DNA of 38,143 bases from an uncultured Clostridia bacterium. GTDB taxonomy: Bacteria > Bacillota > Clostridia > TANB77 > CAG-508. The DNA lies in NCBI GenBank assembly GCA_947623595.1, contig CANQHC010000021.1:1-38143 (forward strand), read 5' to 3'. Below are positions 24,813-33,106 of the stretch, piece by piece (position 1 is the stretch's first letter; each line of letters opens with the position of its first letter). The position numbers were made by a program, and so were the translations under genes. The notes beneath the pieces are model-generated. The model was not told the DNA's origin and searched no databases. It saw nothing but the letters and a program-made list of their open reading frames with translations.

Positions 24813-24845
24813 ATTATGCCTCCTATACAATTTCACATTTATGAA

Positions 24846-25100
24846 TCAGTAGAATCTACCCAAAAAATCTTCGTCATCTTCATCAATACCATCCAATGAA
24901 TCCAATACTTCTTTAAGTATAGCTATCCTCTTTGCAAGCATTCTATGTTCTTCATCGTAATAAGCATTGACCTGTATTAACTTCTCATAAGAAATCCTAT
25001 CCAAAATACTCGGATTGGCATCAATCTGCTCAATCAAATGCGCAAAATCCTTATTCTTTTCCACACCTTCTGAAATTTCCCTATCAAATAACTTATTCAT
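24846..25100 (-). CDS. 84-residue helical protein of a mobile-element operon
   Basis: A small acidic, fully helical protein: EGVEKNKDFAHLIEQIDANP, KRIAILKEVLDSLDGIDED. No family is recognised. Its ATG (25100) shares one base with the stop of a 34-codon gene, giving TAATG coupling. It follows the exonuclease, ClpP-like and VirD4-like genes on the same strand and is probably part of the same mobile-element transcript. Confidence 0.6.
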   Translation of the reverse strand: MNKLFDREISEGVEKNKDFAHLIEQIDANPSILDRISYEKLIQVNAYYDEEHRMLAKRIAILKEVLDSLDGIDEDDEDFLGRFY

Positions 25101-25204
25101 TATTCTATATCTTCTTTCTTTCCAAACAGATTCATATGCATTTCTGTGTCAGAAAACAACTTAATAACATTTTTGATTTCGCTAGAATATTCAAATTTTT
25201 TCAT
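25100..25204 (-). CDS. 34-residue protein coupled to the next gene
   Basis: The frame from ATG 25204 encodes a peptide starting MKKFEYSSEIKNVIKLFSD and ending LFGKKEDIE. The stop overlaps the next ATG by one base. The binding site is weak (AGGT). The overlap and amphipathic content support translation; it may also be a shortened gene. No match is known. Confidence 0.4.
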   Translation of the reverse strand: MKKFEYSSEIKNVIKLFSDTEMHMNLFGKKEDIE

Positions 25205-25275
25205 ACCTGAATTCTCACACTTGCTGCTTTATTAATAAATTTTCTTTTCATCATTTCCCCATGTCTTAAGTACTT

Positions 25276-26562
25276 CTATCTATATGTATTTTCCATTCTC
25301 TTTCCAATTTTCATTTTCCTTTTTATATCCATAAGTTTTTTATAGTGTTCAGATTTAAGTGTTTCATACCGTTCTGTTACGATTGGCCGAACGCCGCGGC
25401 GAATGACGTATTCCTTGCCAATTGGCATATAGAGCACGTCCTCTACCGGTAAATTCATCTTCACTGACATGTTTTTTGCAGTCTGTAAATCCATTCCACC
25501 AAGATATATCTGTGTATCCATGTTATTGAGAATGGTGGTTGCATTTTCCTCCCCATAAATCATTTTCAGCTGTGATTCACTTTGTAAGAGAACGCTTATT
25601 GAGATATTTGCAGAACGAATGATGCTCACGTACTTTTCCAAATTACTGATTGGCGTACCGCTGGCAAAGTCGTCTCCAATCAGATGTACCTGCAACGGCA
25701 GGGATTCATCCGGAAAGCAGTGTGAATACTCAAACAGCTGGTTTAATATCTGGCTATACATTATGTTCACATATGTATGATATTGTTCTGCAAAAGCCGG
25801 AACCGTAATGAACACAACCGATTTTTTATGGGCAATCTTGGTAATGTCAAAACAATTTCCCCATTTTACAAAAGTTCTCAATTCCGGCGTGAACAGATTT
25901 GAGAGTGTCGTGTTCAGCGTTGAATAGATGCATGCGGCTGTATTTGGGGCATTTATTTTAAAGGCGTTCCAGCATGAAAATGCAAACATTGCAATGTCAT
26001 TTTGAAACCCTGCCAGGGTTTCAAACGCTTCATCCAATGCCGTGGTCATTCCCAAATCCGACCTGCCCGGCTTCAGGGCATCAAAGTTATCTAATACGTC
26101 TGCAATTGTTGCCTTACCCTCTTTCTCTACAACTGTAAGCCCCATGATTGCATTAAAAAGATCGATTGCCGACAGGTTCCAATACTTATCCTTCTGGTTC
26201 TCGGTTTTACCATGTGCTCCTTCGATAATCGCCTTACTTAGCTGGGCAATGTCTTCCGCAGTGTTTACATTACGCATTAAGTCATAACTGTGCAGAGACA
26301 TTTTCGGGTTTGTAAAATCCACATCATAAACGTCAAAATTTTTACGCCTGCAGAATTCCATCAATGCTTCAATGTCCGCCCTTTTGGAACCGGTACATAT
26401 TAAACTTGTATTGTCTGTTTCCATGATTCTTGGATAGTTATATGATAATGTTTTACCCGTTCCGCTCCCGCCAATGACTGCCACATTATTGTTTAATCCA
26501 GTAATATCCGTATCTGTACTAACAGAGTATCCTTTTGCTAAATGAATCTGTTCTGCTTTCAT
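25276..26562 (-). CDS. VirD4/TraG-type coupling ATPase, short form
   Basis: A 428-residue ATPase of the type IV coupling protein family. Walker A is VIGGSGTGKT at about residues 29-38, and Walker B is HLIGDDFASG. LYMPIGKEYVIRRGVRPIV is near the end. Normal VirD4/TraG proteins of conjugative elements have about 600 residues with two N-terminal membrane helices; these are absent here, so this is a soluble short form starting just ahead of the ATPase core. GAGGAGG precedes ATG 26562. It follows the ClpP-like gene by three bases. In conjugation it would link DNA to the secretion channel; without membrane helices its role may differ. Confidence 0.78.
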   Translation of the reverse strand: MKAEQIHLAKGYSVSTDTDITGLNNNVAVIGGSGTGKTLSYNYPRIMETDNTSLICTGSKRADIEALMEFCRRKNFDVYDVDFTNPKMSLHSYDLMRNVNTAEDIAQLSKAIIEGAHGKTENQKDKYWNLSAIDLFNAIMGLTVVEKEGKATIADVLDNFDALKPGRSDLGMTTALDEAFETLAGFQNDIAMFAFSCWNAFKINAPNTAACIYSTLNTTLSNLFTPELRTFVKWGNCFDITKIAHKKSVVFITVPAFAEQYHTYVNIMYSQILNQLFEYSHCFPDESLPLQVHLIGDDFASGTPISNLEKYVSIIRSANISISVLLQSESQLKMIYGEENATTILNNMDTQIYLGGMDLQTAKNMSVKMNLPVEDVLYMPIGKEYVIRRGVRPIVTERYETLKSEHYKKLMDIKRKMKIGKRMENTYR

Positions 26563-26565
26563 TTT

Positions 26566-27150
26566 CTACCTCCTCAGTTCACCAAAAGTCACTACTTTAT
26601 CTGCTAATCCAAATTCAACCGCCTCTTTCGACGTGAAATAATGATCATACATGGTCTCATGATCTATTTCTTCTAAAGTATGTCCCGTCTGCTCTGCCAA
26701 CAGGGTATTTACTAATTTCTTGGTGGATTGCAGGCTTTCTGCAATCTGTTTAACATTACTGGTTGTTCCATCCACCCTGCTCCTCAGTAATGGTTCATGT
26801 ATCATCACTTCTGTATGGGGCAACAAATACCTTTTTCCTTTTATCCCTGCCGATAATATTACCGCCGCCATACTGTAAATATGTCCAATGCCGACAATGA
26901 CAATATTATCAAAGGATTTAATTACATCCAGCATGGATAACCCGGTTTGTATTTCCCCGCCTACGGAGCTCAGCCACACTTGAATTTCTTCATCGGACTC
27001 TTCTTCTAAATACATAATCTTTTCTGCCAAATCTAATGCCGTTTCTTCATTAATCTCACCACGTATAATAATTCTTCTTTTCGATAACATAAACGTTTCA
27101 AGTCCAACACTGCTTATTCCATTACTTGACTTCATTAATACATGACTCAT
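26566..27150 (-). CDS. ClpP-family serine protease of a mobile element
   Basis: A 194-residue ClpP-fold protease. The triad is complete: Ser93 in GIGHIYSMAA, His118 in VMIHEPLL, and Asp169 in ETMYDHYFTSKEA. RGEINEETALDLAEKI and SVGGEIQTGLSMLDVI are standard ClpP blocks. The N-terminal 20 residues lack the usual propeptide style of housekeeping ClpP. GGAGG lies seven bases before ATG 27150; a start at 27207 would overlap the exonuclease gene. It sits between an exonuclease and a VirD4-like gene, so it probably acts for the mobile element rather than in general protein turnover. Confidence 0.82.
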   Translation of the reverse strand: MSHVLMKSSNGISSVGLETFMLSKRRIIIRGEINEETALDLAEKIMYLEEESDEEIQVWLSSVGGEIQTGLSMLDVIKSFDNIVIVGIGHIYSMAAVILSAGIKGKRYLLPHTEVMIHEPLLRSRVDGTTSNVKQIAESLQSTKKLVNTLLAEQTGHTLEEIDHETMYDHYFTSKEAVEFGLADKVVTFGELRR

Positions 27151-27160
27151 AATATGCCTC

Positions 27161-27835
27161 CTAACAACAGATAAACATTTCCAACTCTCTGCCCAACAAG
27201 TCACCAATGGTTACTTTGCTTCTTTCATCCTCAATAAAACATGATCTTATTGCTTTCGTCTTTTTCTCAAACTTTTCCCTGTCTTCACATAATGCAAATA
27301 ATTTTGCCGTGTTCCTGGCATCATCAATTGCACTATGTTGTTTTCCCTCAAACAGAAAATCTACACATGAAAGTGCATTGGACAATGATATTGGCTGTCC
27401 ACTATACCCTATTTTCACTCCAAATTCCCGCTGGAAATTATGCCAATGGGAAAGGACTGCATCTAGTCTGAAATCAATAATACACTTTTCTCTTGCTTCA
27501 TCCCTAATTTGCTTCTCATCGCTGTCTGACCATGAGTATATATATGTATTTTCTATATCGTCTTCTATCCAACTAAGGAACTGATTCAATGCCTTTGCAA
27601 AGCAAGGTGCATCTTCTAAATTTTCCGTAGTAATTCCTGTCAGATTGGTAATACTTTTTGTAATCGTCGTATACTCAGGTTTGACATAACACATGAATTC
27701 ACCCACCACCTGCATCTTGTCATCCAACATAACAGCTCCAAACTGAATCACTTCATTATTCATATATTTTAATCCTTTACTGCCTCTCTTATTTATGGAA
27801 CAGAATTCCAAATCCAATATTACATTTCTACGCAT
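27161..27835 (-). CDS. DEDDh-type 3'-5' exonuclease
   Basis: A 224-residue exonuclease of the DnaQ-like class. Motif I is VILDLEFCS (Asp8, Glu10), motif II lies in IYSWSDSDEKQIRDE, and motif III is HSAIDDARNTAKLF. GVMLDD and KPEYTTITKSITNLTGIT are typical of the epsilon-like fold. GGAGG lies eight bases before ATG 27835; GTG 27844 overlaps that site and is rejected. It is the first gene of an operon with the ClpP-like and VirD4-like genes. It could trim single-stranded DNA or RNA during transfer. Confidence 0.82.
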   Translation of the reverse strand: MRRNVILDLEFCSINKRGSKGLKYMNNEVIQFGAVMLDDKMQVVGEFMCYVKPEYTTITKSITNLTGITTENLEDAPCFAKALNQFLSWIEDDIENTYIYSWSDSDEKQIRDEAREKCIIDFRLDAVLSHWHNFQREFGVKIGYSGQPISLSNALSCVDFLFEGKQHSAIDDARNTAKLFALCEDREKFEKKTKAIRSCFIEDERSKVTIGDLLGRELEMFICC

Positions 27836-28262
27836 ATAACGCACCTCCGAATCCGCTGTTTACTAAAATAATATTTCCCTAAATAATTTTTATCTTCTTT
27901 CATCCATTTTTCATTTGTTGACTATTTCTTATTTGGTATTGTAATTATAATCTATATGTTTCTGTTAAGTATAACAGGTAAAGTTACCTCTGACTCTTCT
28001 ATAAATCCATTTATTGTCTTACAGGATTAGTTATTATGTAAAAAGCATCAAATAACAAGGTGGATAGTAACGCCTAAATATTTTTAAGATAATTGTCCTA
28101 AAGCCTCTAAAGAAATGGACTGCCGGTTAATACCGATTGCCCCTTTTCTTTTTTGCTCAAAAAACAGGGATGTGAGTGGTCGCATGAACTACTCACATCC
28201 CTGTTTTTAAGCTATTTGTTTCCCAACAGCCCCATTATACTATGTATATAGACAATAACTTT
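27836..28262. other. gene-free interval upstream of the exonuclease operon
   Basis: No gene is seen. It includes the terminator at 28160-28208. On the minus strand there is a TATAAT within about 120 bases of the exonuclease start, and the near-palindrome AGGTAAAGTTACCT at about 27977-27990, which may be an operator. A similar TAAAGTTACCT string occurs at about 37367 next to the regulator gene. Confidence 0.4.
28160..28208 (-). terminator. strong bidirectional terminator
   Basis: An 18-base perfect stem AAAAACAGGGATGTGAGT/ACTCACATCCCTGTTTTT around a 13-base loop, with T runs on both sides. It ends transcription of the secreted-protein gene at 28263. Confidence 0.88.
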
Positions 28263-28715
28263 TTAATAAATTGTACAATTTTTATATGTCTTTAACCCCC
28301 AGTATTTTGCTCGATTCTTTTCTTTCGGATTATATGTTTCTGTAAATGTCCTTTTTATATATATGCGATAAGCTGTATGATTGTTTCCTAATCTTAACTT
28401 ACTCCCTGATTTCGTATCAAATTCACAAAGCCATTTTCCAGATGTTGTACGCATAATAACATGCATAGTATCTTTAGATTTTGTTTCTTTTCCATTGCTT
28501 TTATATGCATAAATTTTTACATATGCGTCCTTCTTTAAATTGCACACACCAACTAATGTATACCCACAGTTTTGATTATAATTTACCAAATTTCCAGTTT
28601 TCCAAACTGCTGCTAGAACACATGTCGGTACTACTGTACTCAATATTGATACAATCAAAATTACTGAAAGCAACATTGCGCATTTTCCTCTTAAACATAC
28701 TGCAACCTTTCTCAT
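28263..28715 (-). CDS. small secreted protein
   Basis: A 150-residue exported protein. After RKVAVCLRGKCA comes the hydrophobic core MLLSVILIVSILSTVVPTCV and a likely cleavage after LAA. The mature part is basic, with aromatic beta-rich segments (CGYTLVGVCNLKKDAYVKIY, TSGKWLCEFDTKSGSKLRLG, AYRIYIKRTFTETYNP), and three cysteines. The family is not recognised; such proteins may be surface modules or small effectors. GGAGG lies eight bases before ATG 28715; starts up to 28763 lack a binding site. The strong terminator follows. Confidence 0.68.
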   Translation of the reverse strand: MRKVAVCLRGKCAMLLSVILIVSILSTVVPTCVLAAVWKTGNLVNYNQNCGYTLVGVCNLKKDAYVKIYAYKSNGKETKSKDTMHVIMRTTSGKWLCEFDTKSGSKLRLGNNHTAYRIYIKRTFTETYNPKEKNRAKYWGLKTYKNCTIY

Positions 28716-28978
28716 ATAAATTTCCTCCATTCGTTTAATATTGTTAAAATAAATTTCAACCATTAAAAATCTATTTGTACTTTTTGGTTGATAAATTTAT
28801 TATAACAATATCATTTATTTATACCTAACACCTAAAGTTTACACTAATAATATTTAAGATAAATCCTCTTTATGCTGAGATTCACGCATTTAATTACTAC
28901 TCAGTTCTTATTACTATATAAAAATAGTTGGTCCCGTTAGAAACAAATGCTTTGTTAATCCTTTTATTTCCCAAAAAT

Positions 28979-29323
28979 CTATGCTTTTCGATAATCGTTA
29001 TATGAAACAATATTTGATGAATCCTTTAATATATCCATAATTTTTATTTCAGCGAAATTATCACAGTATAGTTCATTACAATATTCAATAATCTCTTGCT
29101 GCATATCTGAAGATAATTCGTCAAATTTTCTTTGTTCTTCAATCAGATTAATGAACTTCAATGCTCCCACTTCAATTGATAAATCTGGCTTTTTTCTAGT
29201 AATTTTAAATACTATACTACTTTTATTAAATTCTCCATTTTTGTCCCCTCCCTTACCTAACATCTCGCCTATTTCCCAATTATCAAATGATATTTTCTCT
29301 CCCGATTCTAAATTTCCCCGCAT
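28979..29323 (-). pseudogene. N-lobe fragment of a Ser/Thr protein kinase
   Basis: The 114-codon frame matches the first part of the kinase at 30319-33093: NWEIGEMLGKGGDKNGEFN against WSINSTPIGEGSRNSESND, SIVFKITRKKPD against STLVFKLTRRKT, ALKFINLI with the ATP-binding Lys, and MDILKDSSNIVSYNDY against MYQLRGASNIVSYLDY. It stops there; no HRD or DFG follows. AGGGATAAAAT precedes ATG 29323. Either a gene remnant from duplication or a short decoy of the N-lobe; the first is simpler. Confidence 0.62.
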
Positions 29324-29400
29324 ATTTTATCCCTCGTCTAATAAAATTTTCAACTTTGCTTAATTCTCATAAATCTTCTTTACAAGCCCCTATCTTTTAT

Positions 29401-30282
29401 TTACTTGCTTTCTAATAAGATACAAGTGAGATTATCTACGCCACCATTATCCAGTGCTACTTCCATCAATTGCTTAATTGCATTTTCTATATTATCATTT
29501 TTGCATATTATTTCCCCAATTTCAAAATCAGAACACATATCATACAGACCATCCGTACATACTAATATTCTATCTCCATATAACACTTCCATCCACTCAC
29601 TTTCTATAGGCTTTAAGCTCTTTCCTGTATAATCCCTTCCTATATACTCTGTAAGTTGATGTTTTTCTCTTTCCGGAGCTTCCTCCAAAGCATTATATAT
29701 CCCTACATCTGTTTTCATTTGTGCCAGAGTCTGATCTTTTGTTAGGATAAATGCCTTACGGTTTCTAATTAAATATGCTCTGCTGTCTCCAACATGAAAC
29801 ACTTTAAAACAATTTCCATCTGTCACCAATACAGTTCCCGTCGTTCCACATACAATCTCATTTCTTTGTTCTTTTCTTATTTGATTATTGGCATTTAGAA
29901 AACCAAGTCTTATCATATTATCAATTTCATTTTTATTTGTACCAGAAGCTACTTCAGGTATTAACTTCTCAAATTCCTGTGCAGCTGTCAATGCGGCTTT
30001 TGCACCATTTTCTCCTCCACCCATTCCATCAAAAACGGCAAGGCATTTCCATGTGTAATTGCAATTTATTTGCTTACTTTTTATGACTTTATACGGTTCA
30101 CTGTTTTTGTTAATCAAACCGTTTAATAAATAATTATCTTCATTTTCCACTCTAACTTTTCCAATATTTGTACTTCCTACTGCGTTTAACAAATGTACTT
30201 GTTTGTCAATCCGCTGTATACACATTTTATACCAGTTCTTTTCTAATTTATTATTATTAATTTTGTTATTTATAACTTCCAT
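29401..30282 (-). CDS. PP2C-type Ser/Thr phosphatase
   Basis: A 293-residue PPM/PP2C phosphatase. Metal and phosphate motifs are seen: GKVRVENEDNYLL, AVFDGMGGGENGAKAA, GTTGTVLVTDGNCFKVFHVG then DSRAYLI, RILVCTDGLYDM and GGVDNLTCILLE. It would reverse phosphorylation by the kinase encoded just upstream. It is 36 bases after the kinase gene, on the same strand. The binding site before ATG 30282 is weak (AGGAG, 14 bases away), which would keep levels low or require coupling. The first 30 residues are a charged leader of unknown purpose. Confidence 0.88.
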   Translation of the reverse strand: MEVINNKINNNKLEKNWYKMCIQRIDKQVHLLNAVGSTNIGKVRVENEDNYLLNGLINKNSEPYKVIKSKQINCNYTWKCLAVFDGMGGGENGAKAALTAAQEFEKLIPEVASGTNKNEIDNMIRLGFLNANNQIRKEQRNEIVCGTTGTVLVTDGNCFKVFHVGDSRAYLIRNRKAFILTKDQTLAQMKTDVGIYNALEEAPEREKHQLTEYIGRDYTGKSLKPIESEWMEVLYGDRILVCTDGLYDMCSDFEIGEIICKNDNIENAIKQLMEVALDNGGVDNLTCILLESK

Positions 30283-30318
30283 TATAATCTAATAAACTCC
30301 TACCAATTTATATGCCAC

Positions 30319-33093
30319 TTAAAGTTTCCCAAGAGTTTCCTCTAATGCACTTTTAGCATCTTCATTTCCCTGCTCCGCACTCTTCCTGTACCACTTTACT
30401 GCTTCTTTATAATTTTGTTCCACTCCTCTTCCAAAATAATAGCAGTTTCCTAAATTCTTTTGAGCATCTGCATCTCCCTGCTCCGCACTCTTCCTGTACC
30501 ACTTTACTGCTTCTTTATAATTTTGTTCTACTCCTTCTCCAAAATAATAGCATTTTCCTAGAACCCATTGAGCAACTGCATTTCCCTGCTCCGCACTCTT
30601 CCTGTACCACTTGACTGCTTCTTTATAATTTTGTTCCACTCCTCTTCCTGAATAATAGCATGCTCCTAGAACCCATTGAGCAACTGCATTTCCCTGCTCC
30701 GCACTCTTCCTGAACCACTTTACTGCTTCCTTATAATTTTGTTCTACTCCTCTTCCAAAATAATAGCAGTTTCCTAAATTCTTTTGAGCATCTGCATCTC
30801 CCTGCTCCGCACTCTTCCTGTACCACTTGACTGCTTCCTTATAATTTTGTTCTACTCCTTCTCCATTCGCATAGCAGTTTCCTAAATTATTTTGAGCATC
30901 TGCATTTCCCTGCTCCGCACTCTTCCTGTACCACTTTACTGCTTCCTTATAATTTTGTTCTACTCCTTCTCCAAAATAATAGCATTTTCCTAGAACCCAT
31001 TGAGCAACTGCATTTCCCTGCTCCGCACTCTTCCTGTACCACTTGACTGCTTCTTTATAATTTTGTTCCACTCCTCTTCCTGAATAATAGCATGCTCCTA
31101 GAACCCATTGAGCAACTGCATTTCCCTGCTCCGCACTCTTCCTGAACCACTTTACTGCTTCCTTATAATTTTGTTCTACTCCTCTTCCAAAATAATAGCA
31201 GTTTCCTAAATTCTTTTGAGCATCTGCATCTCCCTGCTCCGCACTCTTCCTGTACCACTTGACTGCTTCCTTATAATTTTGTTCTACTCCTTCTCCATTC
31301 GCATAGCAGTTTCCTAAATTATTTTGAGCAACTGCATTTCCCTGCTCCGCACTCTTCCTGTACCACTTTACTGCTTCTTTATAATTTTGTTCCACTCCTC
31401 TTCCAAAATAATAGCAGTTTCCTAAATTCTTTTGAGCATCTGCATCTCCCTGCTCCGCACTCTTCCTGTACCACTTTACTGCTTCTTTATAATTTTGTTC
31501 TACTCCTTCTCCAAAATAATAGCATTTTCCTAGAACCCATTGAGCAACTGCATTTCCCTGCTCCGCACTCTTCCTGTACCACTTGACTGCTTCTTTATAA
31601 TTTTGTTCCACTCCTCTTCCTGAATAATAGCATGCTCCTAGAACCCATTGAGCAACTGCATTTCCCTGCTCCGCACTCTTCCTGAACCACTTTACTGCTT
31701 CCTTATAATTTTGTTCTACTCCTCTTCCAAAATAATAGCAGTTTCCTAAATTCTTTTGAGCATCTGCATCTCCCTGCTCCGCACTCTTCCTGTACCACTT
31801 TACTGCTTCTTTATAATTTTGTTCTACTCCTTCTCCATTCGCATAGCAGTTTCCTAAATTCTTTTGAGCATCTGCATTTCCCTGCTCCGCACTCTTCCTG
31901 TACCACTTTACTGCTTTTTTGTAATCCCCTCTCTGATATGCTTCAATCCCCTTTTTTTCATAATCAATAAATGTAAATCTTTTTGCTTCTTTTATTTCAT
32001 TCTTTTGTTCTTTTGCGTTTATGTTGCTATCTTCTTCTGTTCCTTCTTCATAGAAATCAACAGCCGGCAAAGTCTTATAGGCATCTGAATCAACCATATC
32101 AACTTGTTTCATTTCAAAATTGACATCTAAATTCTGTTTGCTCCATTTACTTTCATACAAATTATTCAATTCCTTATAAAATTCTTCCGCCTTCTGGTAT
32201 CTATTATTTTCATCATATGAGCATGCTTTCGCTATCACTTGGATAAGCTCATTACTTATTCCTACAAGTTCCGGTAATTTTTCACCTCGTATTCTTTTTC
32301 CTAACGCTATATCATCTACATAACCGGTATCGGATGAAAATGGCAATCGATTATTATTTGATAACTGATATAGCACAAGTCCTAAACTATAAATATCCAC
32401 CCGCCAATCATATTTATCTTCACCTTTTCTCATAAACTGTTCAGGCGCTCCATACTCTTTTGTTCCAATTGATGTAACCGCATAATCTTGATTTTCAAGA
32501 ATTTTGGATATGCCAAAATCCCCCAGCATATATTCACCGCGGTTATTGATGAATATATTTTGTGGTTTTATATCTCTATGTATAATACCAAGCTTATGAC
32601 ATTCTATTAATGCTTTACAAATATCCAAACCAATCTTTATTATTTCGGCTTCAGAAAATTTCTTACCGTTTACAACATACTTATACAAATTGTCATAAAG
32701 TTCCATTCGAATTAGTAGGTCACATCCATATCTAAAATCTTCTTCCCATTCATCATAATCATAATCCAGATAAGATACGATATTACTAGCCCCTCTCAAT
32801 TGATACATTAATTGAATCTCTTTCTCTGCTTTTTCACGTTTATCGTTACATTCTTCCAAATATCTTCTTTTCGCACTTACTGGAAGTTCTCTATATTTTC
32901 CTCTTTTCGTTACTATATTTACTACTTTCATTGCACTCACTTCATCAAAAGTTGTTTTTCGACGCGTGAGTTTAAATACCAATGTCGAATCATTTGACTC
33001 CGAGTTGCGTGATCCCTCTCCAATAGGTGTAGAATTGATGCTCCAATCTTTAAATACTTTCCCATAGCTCTGTATTCTTGTTTCTATTGACAT
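30319..33093 (-). CDS. Ser/Thr protein kinase with Sel1-repeat tail
   Basis: A 924-residue Hanks-type kinase. The domain spans about 15-310: glycine loop TPIGEGSRNSESND, ATP Lys56 in VSAMKVVNI, HRD at 172-174 in IIHRDIKPQNIF, DFG at 192-194, and YGAPEQF at 214-220. A linker of about 70 acidic residues follows. Then come about 15 Sel1 repeats of 36 residues (382-924), each with EAVKWYRKSAEQGNADAQ and LGNCYxxGxGVEQNYK. Sel1 arrays are superhelical protein-binding scaffolds. No transmembrane helix is seen, unlike PknB. GGAGG lies before ATG 33093. It is in an operon with the FHA-ABC transporter and the PP2C phosphatase. Repeat copies are so alike that length may vary between strains. Confidence 0.9.
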   Translation of the reverse strand: MSIETRIQSYGKVFKDWSINSTPIGEGSRNSESNDSTLVFKLTRRKTTFDEVSAMKVVNIVTKRGKYRELPVSAKRRYLEECNDKREKAEKEIQLMYQLRGASNIVSYLDYDYDEWEEDFRYGCDLLIRMELYDNLYKYVVNGKKFSEAEIIKIGLDICKALIECHKLGIIHRDIKPQNIFINNRGEYMLGDFGISKILENQDYAVTSIGTKEYGAPEQFMRKGEDKYDWRVDIYSLGLVLYQLSNNNRLPFSSDTGYVDDIALGKRIRGEKLPELVGISNELIQVIAKACSYDENNRYQKAEEFYKELNNLYESKWSKQNLDVNFEMKQVDMVDSDAYKTLPAVDFYEEGTEEDSNINAKEQKNEIKEAKRFTFIDYEKKGIEAYQRGDYKKAVKWYRKSAEQGNADAQKNLGNCYANGEGVEQNYKEAVKWYRKSAEQGDADAQKNLGNCYYFGRGVEQNYKEAVKWFRKSAEQGNAVAQWVLGACYYSGRGVEQNYKEAVKWYRKSAEQGNAVAQWVLGKCYYFGEGVEQNYKEAVKWYRKSAEQGDADAQKNLGNCYYFGRGVEQNYKEAVKWYRKSAEQGNAVAQNNLGNCYANGEGVEQNYKEAVKWYRKSAEQGDADAQKNLGNCYYFGRGVEQNYKEAVKWFRKSAEQGNAVAQWVLGACYYSGRGVEQNYKEAVKWYRKSAEQGNAVAQWVLGKCYYFGEGVEQNYKEAVKWYRKSAEQGNADAQNNLGNCYANGEGVEQNYKEAVKWYRKSAEQGDADAQKNLGNCYYFGRGVEQNYKEAVKWFRKSAEQGNAVAQWVLGACYYSGRGVEQNYKEAVKWYRKSAEQGNAVAQWVLGKCYYFGEGVEQNYKEAVKWYRKSAEQGDADAQKNLGNCYYFGRGVEQNYKEAVKWYRKSAEQGNEDAKSALEETLGKL
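30322..31950. repeat. tandem 108-base Sel1 repeats in a 432-base higher-order pattern
   Basis: Fifteen units of 108 bases are nearly identical at DNA level. By their variable core they fall into types A (YANGEG), B (YYFGRG), C (YYSGRG) and D (YYFGEG), in the order A-B-C-D-B, A-B-C-D, A-B-C-D-B along the protein. Block copies such as 30661, 31093 and 31633 show spacings of 432 and 540. This shows recent unequal recombination of four-unit blocks. Confidence 0.88.
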
Positions 33094-33106
33094 AACTTAT
33101 CCTCCA

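Noticed and set aside
26566-27150. ClpP-like gene considered as the housekeeping clpP
   Set aside because: Neighbours are an exonuclease and a VirD4-like gene, the N-terminus differs, and sequence around the active site (GHIYSMAA) departs from the GQAASMGA of housekeeping ClpP.
30322-31950. Regular repeats considered as a CRISPR array
   Set aside because: Period of 108 bases with no unique spacers; fully coding as Sel1 repeats.
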